Virus record (IMG/VR): IMGVR_UViG_3300031553_000006
Coordinates: 1-47,052 of that record
Direction: 5' to 3' (one strand)
DNA: 47,052 nt
Source: a virus
In this document: piece after piece, positions 37,805-45,185 of the stretch
How positions within the stretch are numbered: the stretch's first letter is position 1
How the letters are laid out: each line of letters opens with the position of its first letter
The notes under the pieces: generated by a model
Database searches by the model: none
The model's input: the letters and a program-made list of their open reading frames with translations, nothing else
Told to the model about the DNA's origin: nothing
Translations under genes and position numbers: made by a program

Positions 37805-38526
37805 TTCACCATCTCCGGCCGACTCTTCGACCATCCGCATTTCATGCAGACACCGCCTAGTACTTCGCCGCCGCAGCCTTTAACGTGACACATCACCGGT
37901 TTTTTGGGCCCCGACAGCTGCAGCTTCCCGCTCTTCTCGTCGTTACGAATGTAAGTGTGGACAGCGTTTACCCAGTTGGTATAACTTTTCCCGTGGTTTT
38001 CGCAGTAGTCGTCTACTTTCTGGATGTACTCATCAGCTATCGGTTTTCCGTAGCGCTCACAAAGCTCTGAGTAGTTGTCGTCAGTGAGTAGGACGTGCTT
38101 GTTAATACCGTGTTGGTGGCGCTCTTTTCCTTTTCCTATTCCTTTTCCTTTTCTAGGCATTATAGATACCCTATTCGAACCCTTTAAAACCATTTCCAGC
38201 AGTCCGTGTTTTTCGAGAAGTAAGATATAGGATTGGTGCGGCCGGCAAGTCTCATTCAGTTTCCCGTATTGAAACTCACAAAAATCCGGTAGCCACCATT
38301 TACCGTTTTCCAGCACTTCGATATTCCCATTTACTCTTTCAAGAAAACCCGTCCAGTCTATCTTCTCGCCTATCACCAGCTCGGCCATCTTGTAGTTGGG
38401 TTTCCACACGCCCACGTTGTCACACCTATCCTTGATAAAAAACCAAGCGCATTTTTCCGCCGGGGTGAGCTCGATAAACCAGGGTTTGTCAACCCATATT
38501 CCCGTGTCTGTAAAACGTTTAGACAT
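37801..38526 (-). CDS. replisome organiser / replication initiator-like
   Basis: 241 aa. The N-terminal winged-helix-like part (FTDTGIWVDKPWFIELTPAE, CAWFFIKDRCDNVGVWKPNY) is the form seen in phage replication initiators. A basic linker (MPRKGKGIGKGKERHQHGIN) leads to LTDDNYSELCERYGKPIADE and NWVNAVHTYIRND. The C-terminus has CHVKGCGGEVLGGVCMKCGW, a zinc ribbon. It lies immediately before dnaB-like gene and shares a GTGA junction, as lambda O/P-type and DnaD-type pairs do. Origin recognition is inferred. Confidence 0.7.
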   Translation of the reverse strand: MSKRFTDTGIWVDKPWFIELTPAEKCAWFFIKDRCDNVGVWKPNYKMAELVIGEKIDWTGFLERVNGNIEVLENGKWWLPDFCEFQYGKLNETCRPHQSYILLLEKHGLLEMVLKGSNRVSIMPRKGKGIGKGKERHQHGINKHVLLTDDNYSELCERYGKPIADEYIQKVDDYCENHGKSYTNWVNAVHTYIRNDEKSGKLQLSGPKKPVMCHVKGCGGEVLGGVCMKCGWSKSRPEMVK

Positions 38527-38573
38527 ATTTCCCCTCTTTGAAGATACCGAGACTGAGCTTAATCCATTTTACT

Positions 38574-39026
38574 TCAGACATATTGACCTACTCCGTTTAA
38601 CTTCATTCTTGATTGATTACGTACTTCGTTTTCCCATTTGCTTAGTTCTTCCCATGTCATATTGTCTCTGATTCTTTCCAAGATAGGTTCTGGTGGATAT
38701 GGTCTATAATCACCACCCAAATATTGATCAATTGAAAATCTATGTTCTTGGGGAGATAAGTTTGTAAATTCTTTTTGACCTGTTATTATATAGACTGGGA
38801 TTCCTTGCCTGACATCGTGGTTGTAAGCGATAACTTCCGCAAAAGTGATAGAATCTCCCTCTCTTTTGAAATCCAAATCCGCTACTACGTGTTCAGTGGG
38901 CTTTTTGTCAACCAAACGAAAATCAAGATCGCAACCATAATTCCATGGGGGCATTTTTAATTTATGAAGTTGCTTGAATAAATCTCTAGCCGGGGATCCC
39001 TTTAGGTTGGATTTATAATCATTCAC
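38574..39026 (-). CDS. PD-(D/E)XK-like protein beside methyltransferase
   Basis: 150 aa, GTG start at 39026 overlapping the methyltransferase stop by 8 bp. CDLDFRLVDKKPTEHVVADL, then DLDFKREGD, and FAEVIAYNHDVRQGIPVYII follow the nuclease-fold order (acidic residue, D-x-K, helix, strand). The DLDFK could supply the catalytic Asp-x-Lys. The tail (TWEELSKWENEVRN) is helical. Related-looking phage proteins are uncharacterised. Candidates are a restriction-type nuclease, a resolvase-like repair nuclease, or an inactive relative. Confidence 0.5.
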   Translation of the reverse strand: MNDYKSNLKGSPARDLFKQLHKLKMPPWNYGCDLDFRLVDKKPTEHVVADLDFKREGDSITFAEVIAYNHDVRQGIPVYIITGQKEFTNLSPQEHRFSIDQYLGGDYRPYPPEPILERIRDNMTWEELSKWENEVRNQSRMKLNGVGQYV

Positions 39027-40227
39027 TGATCATTCCTGTCCAACCATGCGTTTTTTGCGCCTGTTCCAAATATTCCTTATTTATATCAATTCCGATGGAC
39101 TGATAACCCATTTCCTGAGCAACGTAACAAGTGGTCATGCTGCCCCCAAATGGATCGAGAATAATTGCTCCTGGATATCCGATTGCCGCCAGACAACGTT
39201 TAGGTAATTCTTCGCAAAATGGGGCCGGGTGCCATGTATTAGGAACTGGACCAAAAAATCGCCATACTGTTGGCTGGCCGATCGGCTTCGATGGAAGAAT
39301 TGGCTTTCCTTTCGTCAACCAATAAATACGCTCATCAGTAGGCCAAAATAACTGAGCGCAATGATTGTGAGTACTTACTCGATCCCAGACAATTTCCTGG
39401 CGAATTATCCAGGGTGATCTTCTAAGCCAATCTATCGGGTGTATGATTTTCCCTTGGCTTTGCCTGATTTTGTGATTATAGAAAAAAGAGGCTCCTCCCT
39501 TGGCTACCCTATACAATTCCTTGAGACATTCTATCTGCCAGTCCTGATAATCTTTCTCAGGCATTAAGTCGGTGTATCCAATCCCCTTCTTGCGTTCTTC
39601 TCTCCCATCATTCGTAGGATCAGTAACGCCTCCCATCGGCCATTTCTCCGAACCGAGATTGTAGGGTGGAGAAGTGATGATGATGTCTATTGATTCATCG
39701 AATAGGAAATCTAAATTTTCTGCTCGACCTAGATACAGCTTCGGTTCTGGTCCTTCCGCAATTTCAGGATCAATATCTTTCCAGTCGTTTTTTAGTAAAT
39801 ATTTTTCCCAACGCTCGATCAGGGATTGTATCTTGAGCTGGAAAAACCCCTGATCACCACCCGCAGCATCAACCTCTTTCCGTTTTTCCAACCAGCGAGC
39901 GATCATCCGATAATCTTTTCCTGCTTCAATGGCGACGGTTGACCAATTATCCAAGACCCCCCCCTTATTGGATAATTGGGGATTTCCCCTCCTTGGCTCA
40001 TAGTCCTTCAACTCCGGGTGCCAGCGCAGGATTACCTCACCACAAGCTGCCATTACGAGCCACTTGGCAATTACGCCGGCGGCCATCTTCTCCCCGTGAG
40101 TCTGTGCTTCTTTCTTGATCCGTTTGGTGAGTTCTTCTTTCAGACTAGGTTCACTAAGAAGATCAATGTCTTCTTTGAGTGACTTCCCTAGTTGTTTTTC
40201 TTTAAGAATTGTGAGTTCGTTTGCCAC
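39019..40227 (-). CDS. DNA methyltransferase (N4-cytosine/N6-adenine type)
   Basis: 402 aa, GTG start after GGGAGGGGAAC. Catalytic motif IV is DIIITSPPYNLG near residue 184, the SAM-binding FxGxG-like motif is ILDPFGGSMTTCYVAQEMGY near 355, and the motif order is that of beta-class enzymes. The first 150 residues are an extra helical domain, perhaps for target recognition (PQLSNKGGVLDNWSTVAIEA). TSPPY favours N4-cytosine or N6-adenine methylation. It would protect phage DNA from host restriction, or pair with the DLDFK protein encoded next. Confidence 0.88.
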   Translation of the reverse strand: MANELTILKEKQLGKSLKEDIDLLSEPSLKEELTKRIKKEAQTHGEKMAAGVIAKWLVMAACGEVILRWHPELKDYEPRRGNPQLSNKGGVLDNWSTVAIEAGKDYRMIARWLEKRKEVDAAGGDQGFFQLKIQSLIERWEKYLLKNDWKDIDPEIAEGPEPKLYLGRAENLDFLFDESIDIIITSPPYNLGSEKWPMGGVTDPTNDGREERKKGIGYTDLMPEKDYQDWQIECLKELYRVAKGGASFFYNHKIRQSQGKIIHPIDWLRRSPWIIRQEIVWDRVSTHNHCAQLFWPTDERIYWLTKGKPILPSKPIGQPTVWRFFGPVPNTWHPAPFCEELPKRCLAAIGYPGAIILDPFGGSMTTCYVAQEMGYQSIGIDINKEYLEQAQKTHGWTGMISE

Positions 40228-40242
40228 GTTCCCCTCCCATAC

Positions 40243-40271
40243 TTGATTAGGGACCGGTAACGTGGTAGGCT
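40243..40271 (+). promoter_or_regulatory. possible plus-strand promoter
   Basis: TTGATT (40243-40248), a 17-nt spacer, then TAGGCT (40266-40271). The -10 is weak. It is included because it stands at the same place in an element laid out like the one at 36461-36585. Confidence 0.35.
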
Positions 40272-40347
40272 ACTGTCTGTTTGTGAGACCCAGTGGCCTA
40301 CCACACGGTCCTTACCCGGTTCCCGGTTGCAGCCGGAGCCGGGTTTT
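40250..40347 (+). ncRNA. structured plus-strand RNA element with terminator
   Basis: GGACCG...GTGGTAGGCTACTG (40251-40275) is largely complementary to CAGTGGCCTACCACACGGTC (40291-40310). This is followed by a second hairpin CCCGG...CCGG / CCGG...CCGGG (40315-40343) and TTTT. The intergenic gap between the SANT-like gene and the methyltransferase is entirely taken up by these two structures. The plus-strand T-run suggests an RNA of about 70 nt starting near 40278. On the minus strand the same pairs could fold in the leader of the methyltransferase mRNA. Confidence 0.5.
40315..40347 (+). terminator. terminator of plus-strand element
   Basis: CCCGG and CCGGG outer arms, with CCGG/CCGG inside and a TTGCAG loop, then TTTTA on the plus strand. 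The T-run overlaps the stop of the convergent minus-strand gene. Confidence 0.6.
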
Positions 40348-40924
40348 ATGCTACTTTGTGTCTAGACTGTACCAGACCCATATCATAGGTTTTGTAACGG
40401 ATGGCCTGACAAGAACGGCCTAGTTTATGAGCACAATATTCAAAGTTTTTATCCCTATAGTGGGTGCGCAAAAACTCTTTTTCCTGTTCCGTCCAAAACT
40501 CACCCCCTGCATGGGGTAAAGACCATAATTGTTGTGCATATGTCCGCACTGTGTTTCTGGCTAATCCCAGGTGTCTCATACAGTAATCAATACCACGTTC
40601 CCGAAAGTGACGCTGAATAAACGCCCTACGTTGTTGAGAACGCCTGACTTGTATATTGTGGCGTTGTTCGAGCTTCCCTTGTTTGATTAAACAAACCACA
40701 TGGGCTTTCACCCCATCCTCAGTGCGTTCCAGCATATCGGTTATATAAGAAATCGGTTTACATTTCCTGTACATTTCGATTAAAAACGTATCTTCCTCGC
40801 CCGTCCATATCTGCGGTTCTTTCGGGGCGACTTCAAACAAGCGCATGCCGGCCATCAATACTTGATACCCGTCACCGGTTAGTCGATGTGGATAAGGCCA
40901 TCTACATCCTGCGTATCGGTACAC
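40346..40924 (-). CDS. three-repeat SANT/Myb-like DNA-binding protein
   Basis: 192 aa, GTG start after GGAGG; an internal ATG gives a protein about 25 residues shorter. Three related helical units are visible: IWTGEEDTFLIEMYRKCKPI with DMLERTEDGVKAHV; RRAFIQRHFRERGIDYCMRH with LGLARNTVRTYAQ; and FWTEQEKEFLRTHYRDKNFE with KLGRSCQAIRYKTYDMG. Each has the W/F-spaced helices and a recognition helix of a Myb/SANT or GcrA-type HTH. Sequence-specific DNA binding is likely. Probable regulator of the replication block. Confidence 0.6.
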   Translation of the reverse strand: MYRYAGCRWPYPHRLTGDGYQVLMAGMRLFEVAPKEPQIWTGEEDTFLIEMYRKCKPISYITDMLERTEDGVKAHVVCLIKQGKLEQRHNIQVRRSQQRRAFIQRHFRERGIDYCMRHLGLARNTVRTYAQQLWSLPHAGGEFWTEQEKEFLRTHYRDKNFEYCAHKLGRSCQAIRYKTYDMGLVQSRHKVA

Positions 40925-41075
40925 CCAATCCCTCCTGTTCCCCTCCCGTGGGTTTTATCCGACTACTCGAGGCGCACCTATCGCACACGCCGTATCGAAT
41001 CTCTGCCGGGCCAGAACCACGACACTCCATGATTACCGCCCCACAGTATCGACAGACTTCTTTGAGGTGACTCAC
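40902..41075 (-). CDS. small zinc-ribbon protein, 57 aa
   Basis: GTG start at 41075, AGGAG 6 nt before it. VSHLKEVCRYCGAVIMECRG then VCDRCASSSRIKP, so CxxC...CxxC ligands 22 residues apart, a zinc ribbon. The C-terminal 17 residues run over the start of the SANT-like gene by 23 bp. Related in style to the zinc proteins at 1806 and 42779. Confidence 0.55.
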   Translation of the reverse strand: MSHLKEVCRYCGAVIMECRGSGPAEIRYGVCDRCASSSRIKPTGGEQEGLGVPIRRM

Positions 41076-41083
41076 TTCTTCTC

Positions 41084-41335
41084 CTATTCGGTTATTAGGT
41101 TATATATAGCGTCCAAGATTTCATCCGCTTGGCATTCTCGTAGAGCCGTAGGCCATGCTTTCCTCGCTGCCTCATAGGAATCTTCCACCCCGGCACAATA
41201 CCGCTCTTGCCCGTAGGCGGCGATTTCTTTCATGGCAGCTTTATCACCTTCAAAATCGTTCTTTGTTTCACGAGTTTTATCAATAAATGCCTGCCATATT
41301 TTTTGCCACACCTGCGCCGCACGATCTTGATTCAT
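41084..41335 (-). CDS. hypothetical protein, 83 aa
   Basis: ATG 41335 overlaps the upstream stop (ATGA). MNQDRAAQVWQKIWQAFIDK, then DKAAMKEIAAYGQERYCAGV and a helical end. Entirely alpha-helical and mildly acidic. No family recognised. One of a chain of small accessory genes with the same overlaps. Confidence 0.5.
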   Translation of the reverse strand: MNQDRAAQVWQKIWQAFIDKTRETKNDFEGDKAAMKEIAAYGQERYCAGVEDSYEAARKAWPTALRECQADEILDAIYNLITE

Positions 41336-41583
41336 TTCTTCCTCCTCACTTCTGCCAGAAAAGCACGGGCACGGCATATATCGCATGGATTTTTCACGCC
41401 TTTTTCAGCACAATTCCCCACGGCATAATGCCTACTCGTTTCACACTCGGCATATCGCAGTACATTTCCCAGCGCCCCGATTAGCTTCTCCCGCTCGATT
41501 CTCCAGTCGGCGTACATTTCTTCAACGGTTGTCAATCCTCTTTGATTTTTTTCATCGCCCCATTCCTCATATGTGTGTTTCAT
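41332..41583 (-). CDS. hypothetical protein, 83 aa, Cys-rich end
   Basis: MKHTYEEWGDEKNQRGLTTV then REKLIGALGNVLRYAECETS and CAEKGVKNPCDICRARAFLA. The four cysteines near the end may bind zinc, or the domain may be a phage-specific variation on 'vL+yAe--- C--C---Ar--L'. ATGA overlaps at both ends. Function unknown. Confidence 0.5.
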   Translation of the reverse strand: MKHTYEEWGDEKNQRGLTTVEEMYADWRIEREKLIGALGNVLRYAECETSRHYAVGNCAEKGVKNPCDICRARAFLAEVRRKK

Positions 41584-42323
41584 ACCTTCTCCTTCTCTGC
41601 CTCCAGGCGGCGGATTTTCTTGGCAAGTAAATCATTATGGTGTTCTGACTGCCGCAACCATTTCTCCAACCCCTTGATTCTGGCCTCGGCTTTATCTGCC
41701 CTGTCAGAATGAAACCTTACAGCATCATCTTTATAAAAGCAGAAAAACCTCTGCCATATTCGGCATTGTTTTAGCGCCCACTTCCGGTGACGGCGTTGGT
41801 AGTGTTTTTCGGCCATCAGTTGCACACTACGATCAAGATGCCGCTCTATCTCCCAGTCCTGCTCAGTAATGCAAGCCTCAGCTTTCTCGGCACGGTCGGT
41901 TTCCCCATCGGCGACTTTTACATTCATCTTATTGAGTCGTTCTGCTGCTTCCTTCCCCAATTGCAATTCCTTTATCTCCCGGTCCTGCTCTTTGACCTTG
42001 GCGATGAGCCGTATTACATCTGGCTCCGCATCCTCCATGAGAACATCGTCGCAACGTTCTTTCTTAAATGGACGATAATCAGTGTAGACAATATTCCATT
42101 CCTCTAAACGCTTCTCTATCTCTTCCAGCGTCTTGCTATCTGATGGGTGCATGGTTGATCCTCCTAACTGTGCCAAAATACATATACCATCATCATCAAA
42201 ATGACATTCATCTTCACGAGGGCAGCCGAATCCAACAAGATGCAGTTCTTCGCATAATGTCATGGATGCGGGTAATGTGCAGGGAATTGGCAAGCCGGTA
42301 AAATCTCCGAAATAATGCTTCAT
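41580..42323 (-). CDS. coiled-coil protein, 247 aa
   Basis: Start at ATG 42323 (ATGA overlap). A second good start exists at ATG 42152 (AGGAGG just upstream), giving 190 aa. The first 57 residues are Cys/His-rich (CEELHLVGFGCPREDECHFD), perhaps a small zinc-binding segment. The rest is coiled coil (AKVKEQDREIKELQLGKEAA onward). It shares HYQRRHRKWAL with the 117-aa protein at 44805-45158, including 28 of 30 DNA bases. Possibly a fusion of a small protein with a coil, or two nested products. Confidence 0.55.
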   Translation of the reverse strand: MKHYFGDFTGLPIPCTLPASMTLCEELHLVGFGCPREDECHFDDDGICILAQLGGSTMHPSDSKTLEEIEKRLEEWNIVYTDYRPFKKERCDDVLMEDAEPDVIRLIAKVKEQDREIKELQLGKEAAERLNKMNVKVADGETDRAEKAEACITEQDWEIERHLDRSVQLMAEKHYQRRHRKWALKQCRIWQRFFCFYKDDAVRFHSDRADKAEARIKGLEKWLRQSEHHNDLLAKKIRRLEAEKEKV

Positions 42324-42595
42324 TTCCCCTTCTCCTTTAGCCGCTCGGCATATTCAACATTAGAAATTACCCATTCGATAGCTGCCTTATATCCCTCCCG
42401 CCATTCGCCGGTAGATGCAATCGCGTGTAATTTCCATTTGGCGTGTTCTCTAAGTTTGGATTTGATTTCCTCTATCCCCTCTTCCCGGGCTTCGGCGGCT
42501 ACGGTGCGGATGAGTTGTTTTGTCGTTTCTGTATGTTCCTGAGTCCACCCGAACGGTGTTTTTCGAGCCAATTCCTTAATCCGTTCCTCAATCAT
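42320..42595 (-). CDS. helical accessory protein, 91 aa
   Basis: MIEERIKELARKTPFGWTQE then IRTVAAEAREEGIEEIKSKL and EWREGYKAAIEWVISNVEYA. It shares 'IKELA' and 'RTVAAEAR-EGIEE' with the protein at 43194-43466 and a similar 'AERLKEK' end with 42592-42795, so the three form a small paralogue group. Function unknown. Confidence 0.5.
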   Translation of the reverse strand: MIEERIKELARKTPFGWTQEHTETTKQLIRTVAAEAREEGIEEIKSKLREHAKWKLHAIASTGEWREGYKAAIEWVISNVEYAERLKEKGK

Positions 42596-42795
42596 TTCAC
42601 CTTCTCCTTTAGCCGTTCGGCTTCTTCCCGGACGGATTCTGGTCGAATATATTCGTCGCCGTAATCATCTATGTATCCCCGGTTGAGAACAGCGTCCCGC
42701 AGAACTACCACGCCAGCACGGAAACCCTTCTGGAACTCATATGTAAGGGCAAGATGCAATTTCCGTACATTCTTCTTGCTATCTGCCTCGTTCAT
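42592..42795 (-). CDS. helical accessory protein, 67 aa
   Basis: MNEADSKKNVRKLHLALTYE then FQKGFRAGVVVLRDAVLNRG and a C-terminal REEAERLKEKVK tail. The tail resembles the paralogue at 42320-42595. AGAGG precedes the ATG; 17 bp overlap with the zinc-ribbon gene upstream. Confidence 0.5.
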   Translation of the reverse strand: MNEADSKKNVRKLHLALTYEFQKGFRAGVVVLRDAVLNRGYIDDYGDEYIRPESVREEAERLKEKVK

Positions 42796-42931
42796 GGTTT
42801 ACCTCTTTGATAAATGTTTGTGCACCTCGAGCTCCACATGTGGAACAACGGCGTGGTTCACCTTTAATCAATCTTGGGTGTTGCGTACCACAATCCTCGC
42901 ATTTCCACCAATATTCAGTCCTGGCTTTCAT
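42779..42931 (-). CDS. small zinc-ribbon protein, 50 aa
   Basis: ATG 42931 after AGGAGTAGGGG. MKARTEYWWKCEDCGTQHPR then PRRCSTCGARGAQTFIKEV. WWKCEDCG and CSTCGA form a rubredoxin-type zinc ribbon with CxxC pairs 14 residues apart. This small size and fold occur widely in phage accessory regions; specific role unknown. Confidence 0.65.
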   Translation of the reverse strand: MKARTEYWWKCEDCGTQHPRLIKGEPRRCSTCGARGAQTFIKEVNHERGR

Positions 42932-42936
42932 TTCCC

Positions 42937-43197
42937 CTACTCCTTTCTTCCTTGTTCACATAGTTCCATCAAGGCCCGGCGCGCCGTCGCACAGATTTGT
43001 AGCAGCTCCCTGGGGTCTGGATCATTGGCTTTCACGGAGTCCCAAAACTCATCTACTTCTTCTTGGATCACCGCCCACATCTCATGCGCCGAATTATAAT
43101 TGCCAAATTTCTGTTGGCCCTTGAGTTGTTCGGTTCGTATCTCCAGGTCTATTACATGCTCATCAATTTGTGCTGCCCAATTAGTGTGCCGTTTCAT
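42937..43197 (-). CDS. MazG-like nucleotide pyrophosphohydrolase-like protein
   Basis: 86 aa. HEMWAVIQEEVDEFWDSVKA has the E-E-x-x-E-(F/L)-W metal-binding helix of MazG-type enzymes. The second helix reads ELLQICATARRALMELCEQG. Full all-alpha NTP-PPase domains have another metal-binding ExxD, which is not clear here. It may therefore be a shortened or altered variant that cleans up unusual nucleotides or lowers alarmones, as proposed for phage MazG. Confidence 0.55.
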   Translation of the reverse strand: MKRHTNWAAQIDEHVIDLEIRTEQLKGQQKFGNYNSAHEMWAVIQEEVDEFWDSVKANDPDPRELLQICATARRALMELCEQGRKE

Positions 43198-43466
43198 GGC
43201 TTCTCCTTTAATTGCTTCGCTCTATCTCTAATACAGGCAATAACGCTTCGAAGATCACCGTGTCCCTCTACTCGAAACCATATCACTACCTGCTCTGCTG
43301 CATTCAATAGTTCCTCTATCCCTTCTTTCCGGGCTTCTGCGGCGACGGTGCGGAAATATTGTGCGAGTGTTTCTAAAACAATTTCATAATCATCTGTTTG
43401 GAATAATACTTTCGGATGTCGCCACAGTTCTTCTGCCAGTTCCTTAATCCGTTCCTCAGATATCAT
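43194..43466 (-). CDS. helical accessory protein, 90 aa
   Basis: MISEERIKELAEELWRHPKV then FRTVAAEARKEGIEELLNAA and RSVIACIRDRAKQLKEKP. Paralogue of 42320-42595: same 'RIKELA', 'RTVAAEAR+EGIEE' and 'LKEK' end. TAGGAGGAATC precedes the ATG. Function unknown. Confidence 0.5.
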   Translation of the reverse strand: MISEERIKELAEELWRHPKVLFQTDDYEIVLETLAQYFRTVAAEARKEGIEELLNAAEQVVIWFRVEGHGDLRSVIACIRDRAKQLKEKP

Positions 43467-43474
43467 GATTCCTC

Positions 43475-43702
43475 CTACAATCCAAACGCTAATTGTGCAG
43501 CTACCGTCTTACTCGTTTCCCCTTCGGTGGATCCTTGCCGCCCCTCCCCGGCCTGGACGGTAGCCACACCGTTGACTCGTCTGTAACATTTGCCGCATAC
43601 CTGACGATACTGTGGCTTATGTTTTGAATCCGGCGCCTTGTCGGTCTCATAGGTATCATCCGGTTTCAACACTCTTTGACATCCCGGCATTTCACATTTC
43701 AT
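43475..43702 (-). CDS. zinc-binding small protein, 75 aa
   Basis: ATG 43702 overlaps the upstream stop (ATGA). MKCEMPGCQRVLKPDDTYET then QVCGKCYRRVNGVATV gives CxxxxC and CxxC ligands, a small zinc finger. The tail is polar with Gly/Ser/Thr. Unknown role. Confidence 0.55.
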   Translation of the reverse strand: MKCEMPGCQRVLKPDDTYETDKAPDSKHKPQYRQVCGKCYRRVNGVATVQAGEGRQGSTEGETSKTVAAQLAFGL

Positions 43703-44058
43703 AATGCTCTTCCTTTCATCACGCAATCTGCGATATTATTTTGCATTTTCTTATGTATATGCATTCCCCACTCCACCCATCGGGACATTTTGGCTATGTG
43801 CTGCATCGGCATATAGATGAATTGAATCAACTGATACCGTGGGGTTCCGGGGATCTCCCGCTTCAACATATCCTTAACCTGATGTTTGAGTTGCACAAAC
43901 CGCCACCGGGCGTAGAACCACTTATTGACTCCACGCCGCAACAAAATCATCCGCAACACTTCAAGTTGGTACTTGTCCAGCCCCAGGAGCTCTTGAGCGT
44001 CTTGAATGATGAGTTCCGGATGGTCCTGCTTTTCGTTCCAAATGGTTTTAGGATCCAC
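43699..44058 (-). CDS. hypothetical basic protein, 119 aa
   Basis: MDPKTIWNEKQDHPELIIQD, LLGLDKYQLEVLRMILLRRG, FYARWRFVQLKHQVKDMLKR, then HIHKKMQNNIADCVMKGRAL. Helical and basic, with an HTH-like middle ('LgLdkYqLevLRmilLrRgv'). An RNA- or DNA-binding role is conceivable. It overlaps its upstream neighbour by 11 bp. Confidence 0.5.
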   Translation of the reverse strand: MDPKTIWNEKQDHPELIIQDAQELLGLDKYQLEVLRMILLRRGVNKWFYARWRFVQLKHQVKDMLKREIPGTPRYQLIQFIYMPMQHIAKMSRWVEWGMHIHKKMQNNIADCVMKGRAL

Positions 44059-44362
44059 TCTGTCCCTCTGCTTTGGCTATGGCAGCACGAGCCTTATCCC
44101 ATCGCTCAGCCAACCGGGGGAAACCAGTTCTTTGACATTCATATTCGCCGATTTCTTCGCCATGCAACATAATTTTCAGTGCATTAAGCAAATCCGGTGC
44201 AGCAGCCATCACACGAATATTACTTTCGCCATAATCTTCTTGTGCGTCTGGTGGACTAGCGAATGTGCCCCACCCGATTGATCCATTGGGACAATCAATA
44301 AACCACCAGCCCGAATTGGGTTTGCATTCCCTATAGTCCCACGGTCCGGGTGTATGCTTCAT
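44048..44362 (-). CDS. widespread small phage protein (MAAAPDLL type)
   Basis: 104 aa. KHTPGPWDYRECKPNSGWWF, then ESNIRVMAAAPDLLNALKIM and ERWDKARAAIAKAEG. The sequence 'TPGPW ... NArLIAaAPdLLeALk ... AR-AIAKA-G' is very common in phages and prophages; its function is unknown. Joined to NinG-like gene by ATGA. Confidence 0.75.
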   Translation of the reverse strand: MKHTPGPWDYRECKPNSGWWFIDCPNGSIGWGTFASPPDAQEDYGESNIRVMAAAPDLLNALKIMLHGEEIGEYECQRTGFPRLAERWDKARAAIAKAEGQSGS

Positions 44363-44784
44363 ATCAATACTCCTTCTTTCTGTAACAACTCTTCCGTCTT
44401 TCTCTTAAACTCAGCCTCGAGCTCGGCAAGTTCGGCCACCGTGTACTTCCGTGTACTCTTGTCGAGCCGCCGCAACTCATCTACAACATCTTGTCCATGA
44501 TCGGCCAACATCCGCTCGAGATATTCCAGCGTCGCACCCTCTCTCATATGGTTACAGTAGGTGCACTGGGCATGAATGCCCCGGGTGTCGAATAGAATAG
44601 AGTTACGCCGGCCGGGTAGAAAATGTCCGGCGTCCAGTTTCGTGATATGATGATTGCCGCCGCAAGTGTAGCAGCGTCCGTACTCCGGGCTCCCAGTAGT
44701 CTTTAGACAATCCCGGGTACGGACGTACTTACTACAAGCGATCCAGGTTTTGCGTTTCTGTGTGCCGAGTTTTGATTTTGCCAA
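44359..44784 (-). CDS. ninG: NinG/Rap-like recombination nuclease
   Basis: 141 aa; TTG start (44784) after GGGAGGGGAAC. CYTCGGNHHITKLDAGHFLP, then GRRNSILFDTRGIHAQCTYC and NHMREGATLEYLERM match lambda NinG (Rap). The paired CxxC groups and the AGHF / R-IHaQC-yCN segments are those of this HNH-type family. Rap cuts recombination intermediates in lambda Red pathways. It fits the nuclease/SSB-like/NinB-like genes elsewhere in this genome. Confidence 0.85.
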   Translation of the reverse strand: MAKSKLGTQKRKTWIACSKYVRTRDCLKTTGSPEYGRCYTCGGNHHITKLDAGHFLPGRRNSILFDTRGIHAQCTYCNHMREGATLEYLERMLADHGQDVVDELRRLDKSTRKYTVAELAELEAEFKRKTEELLQKEGVLI

Positions 44785-44804
44785 GTTCCCCTCCCGTGGG
44801 ATTG

Positions 44805-45158
44805 CTATCTCAATAGTTGGAAGGCTTCGTCCATTATTTGCCCTGCTCGTACAATCCCCTCATCCGATCCATCATTAGTCACAACACCATTTGCCGCACC
44901 ATCGGGCAAATTAGTTTCATGCTTAATCATAAGTAACAACAGTGCCACCATCTCCTTTAGTTCCCAGATACGGGCCTCGGCTTTCTCGGCACGTAGTGTA
45001 TCGTTGCGTTGAAGATAACTATTTGCTATTTTCCGCAAAGCCCTTGCTTCCGCCAGCGCCCATCTCCGGTGACGGCGTTGGTAGTCAAACTCTTTCCAAT
45101 ATCGGGCTGTATATCTTGGATTCGTCTTTATCCCTTCCAGCCTATCTGCTTTAGTCAT
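44805..45158 (-). CDS. coiled-coil accessory protein, 117 aa
   Basis: MTKADRLEGIKTNPRYTARY then FDYQRRHRRWALAEARALRK, a coiled coil (LRAEKAEARIWELKEMVALL) and an acidic end. YQRRHR(R/K)WAL and about 30 bp of DNA are shared with 41580-42323, so part has been duplicated or exchanged. Function unknown. Confidence 0.55.
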   Translation of the reverse strand: MTKADRLEGIKTNPRYTARYWKEFDYQRRHRRWALAEARALRKIANSYLQRNDTLRAEKAEARIWELKEMVALLLLMIKHETNLPDGAANGVVTNDGSDEGIVRAGQIMDEAFQLLR

Positions 45159-45185
45159 TTCCCATACTCCCGTATCAAATACCCG

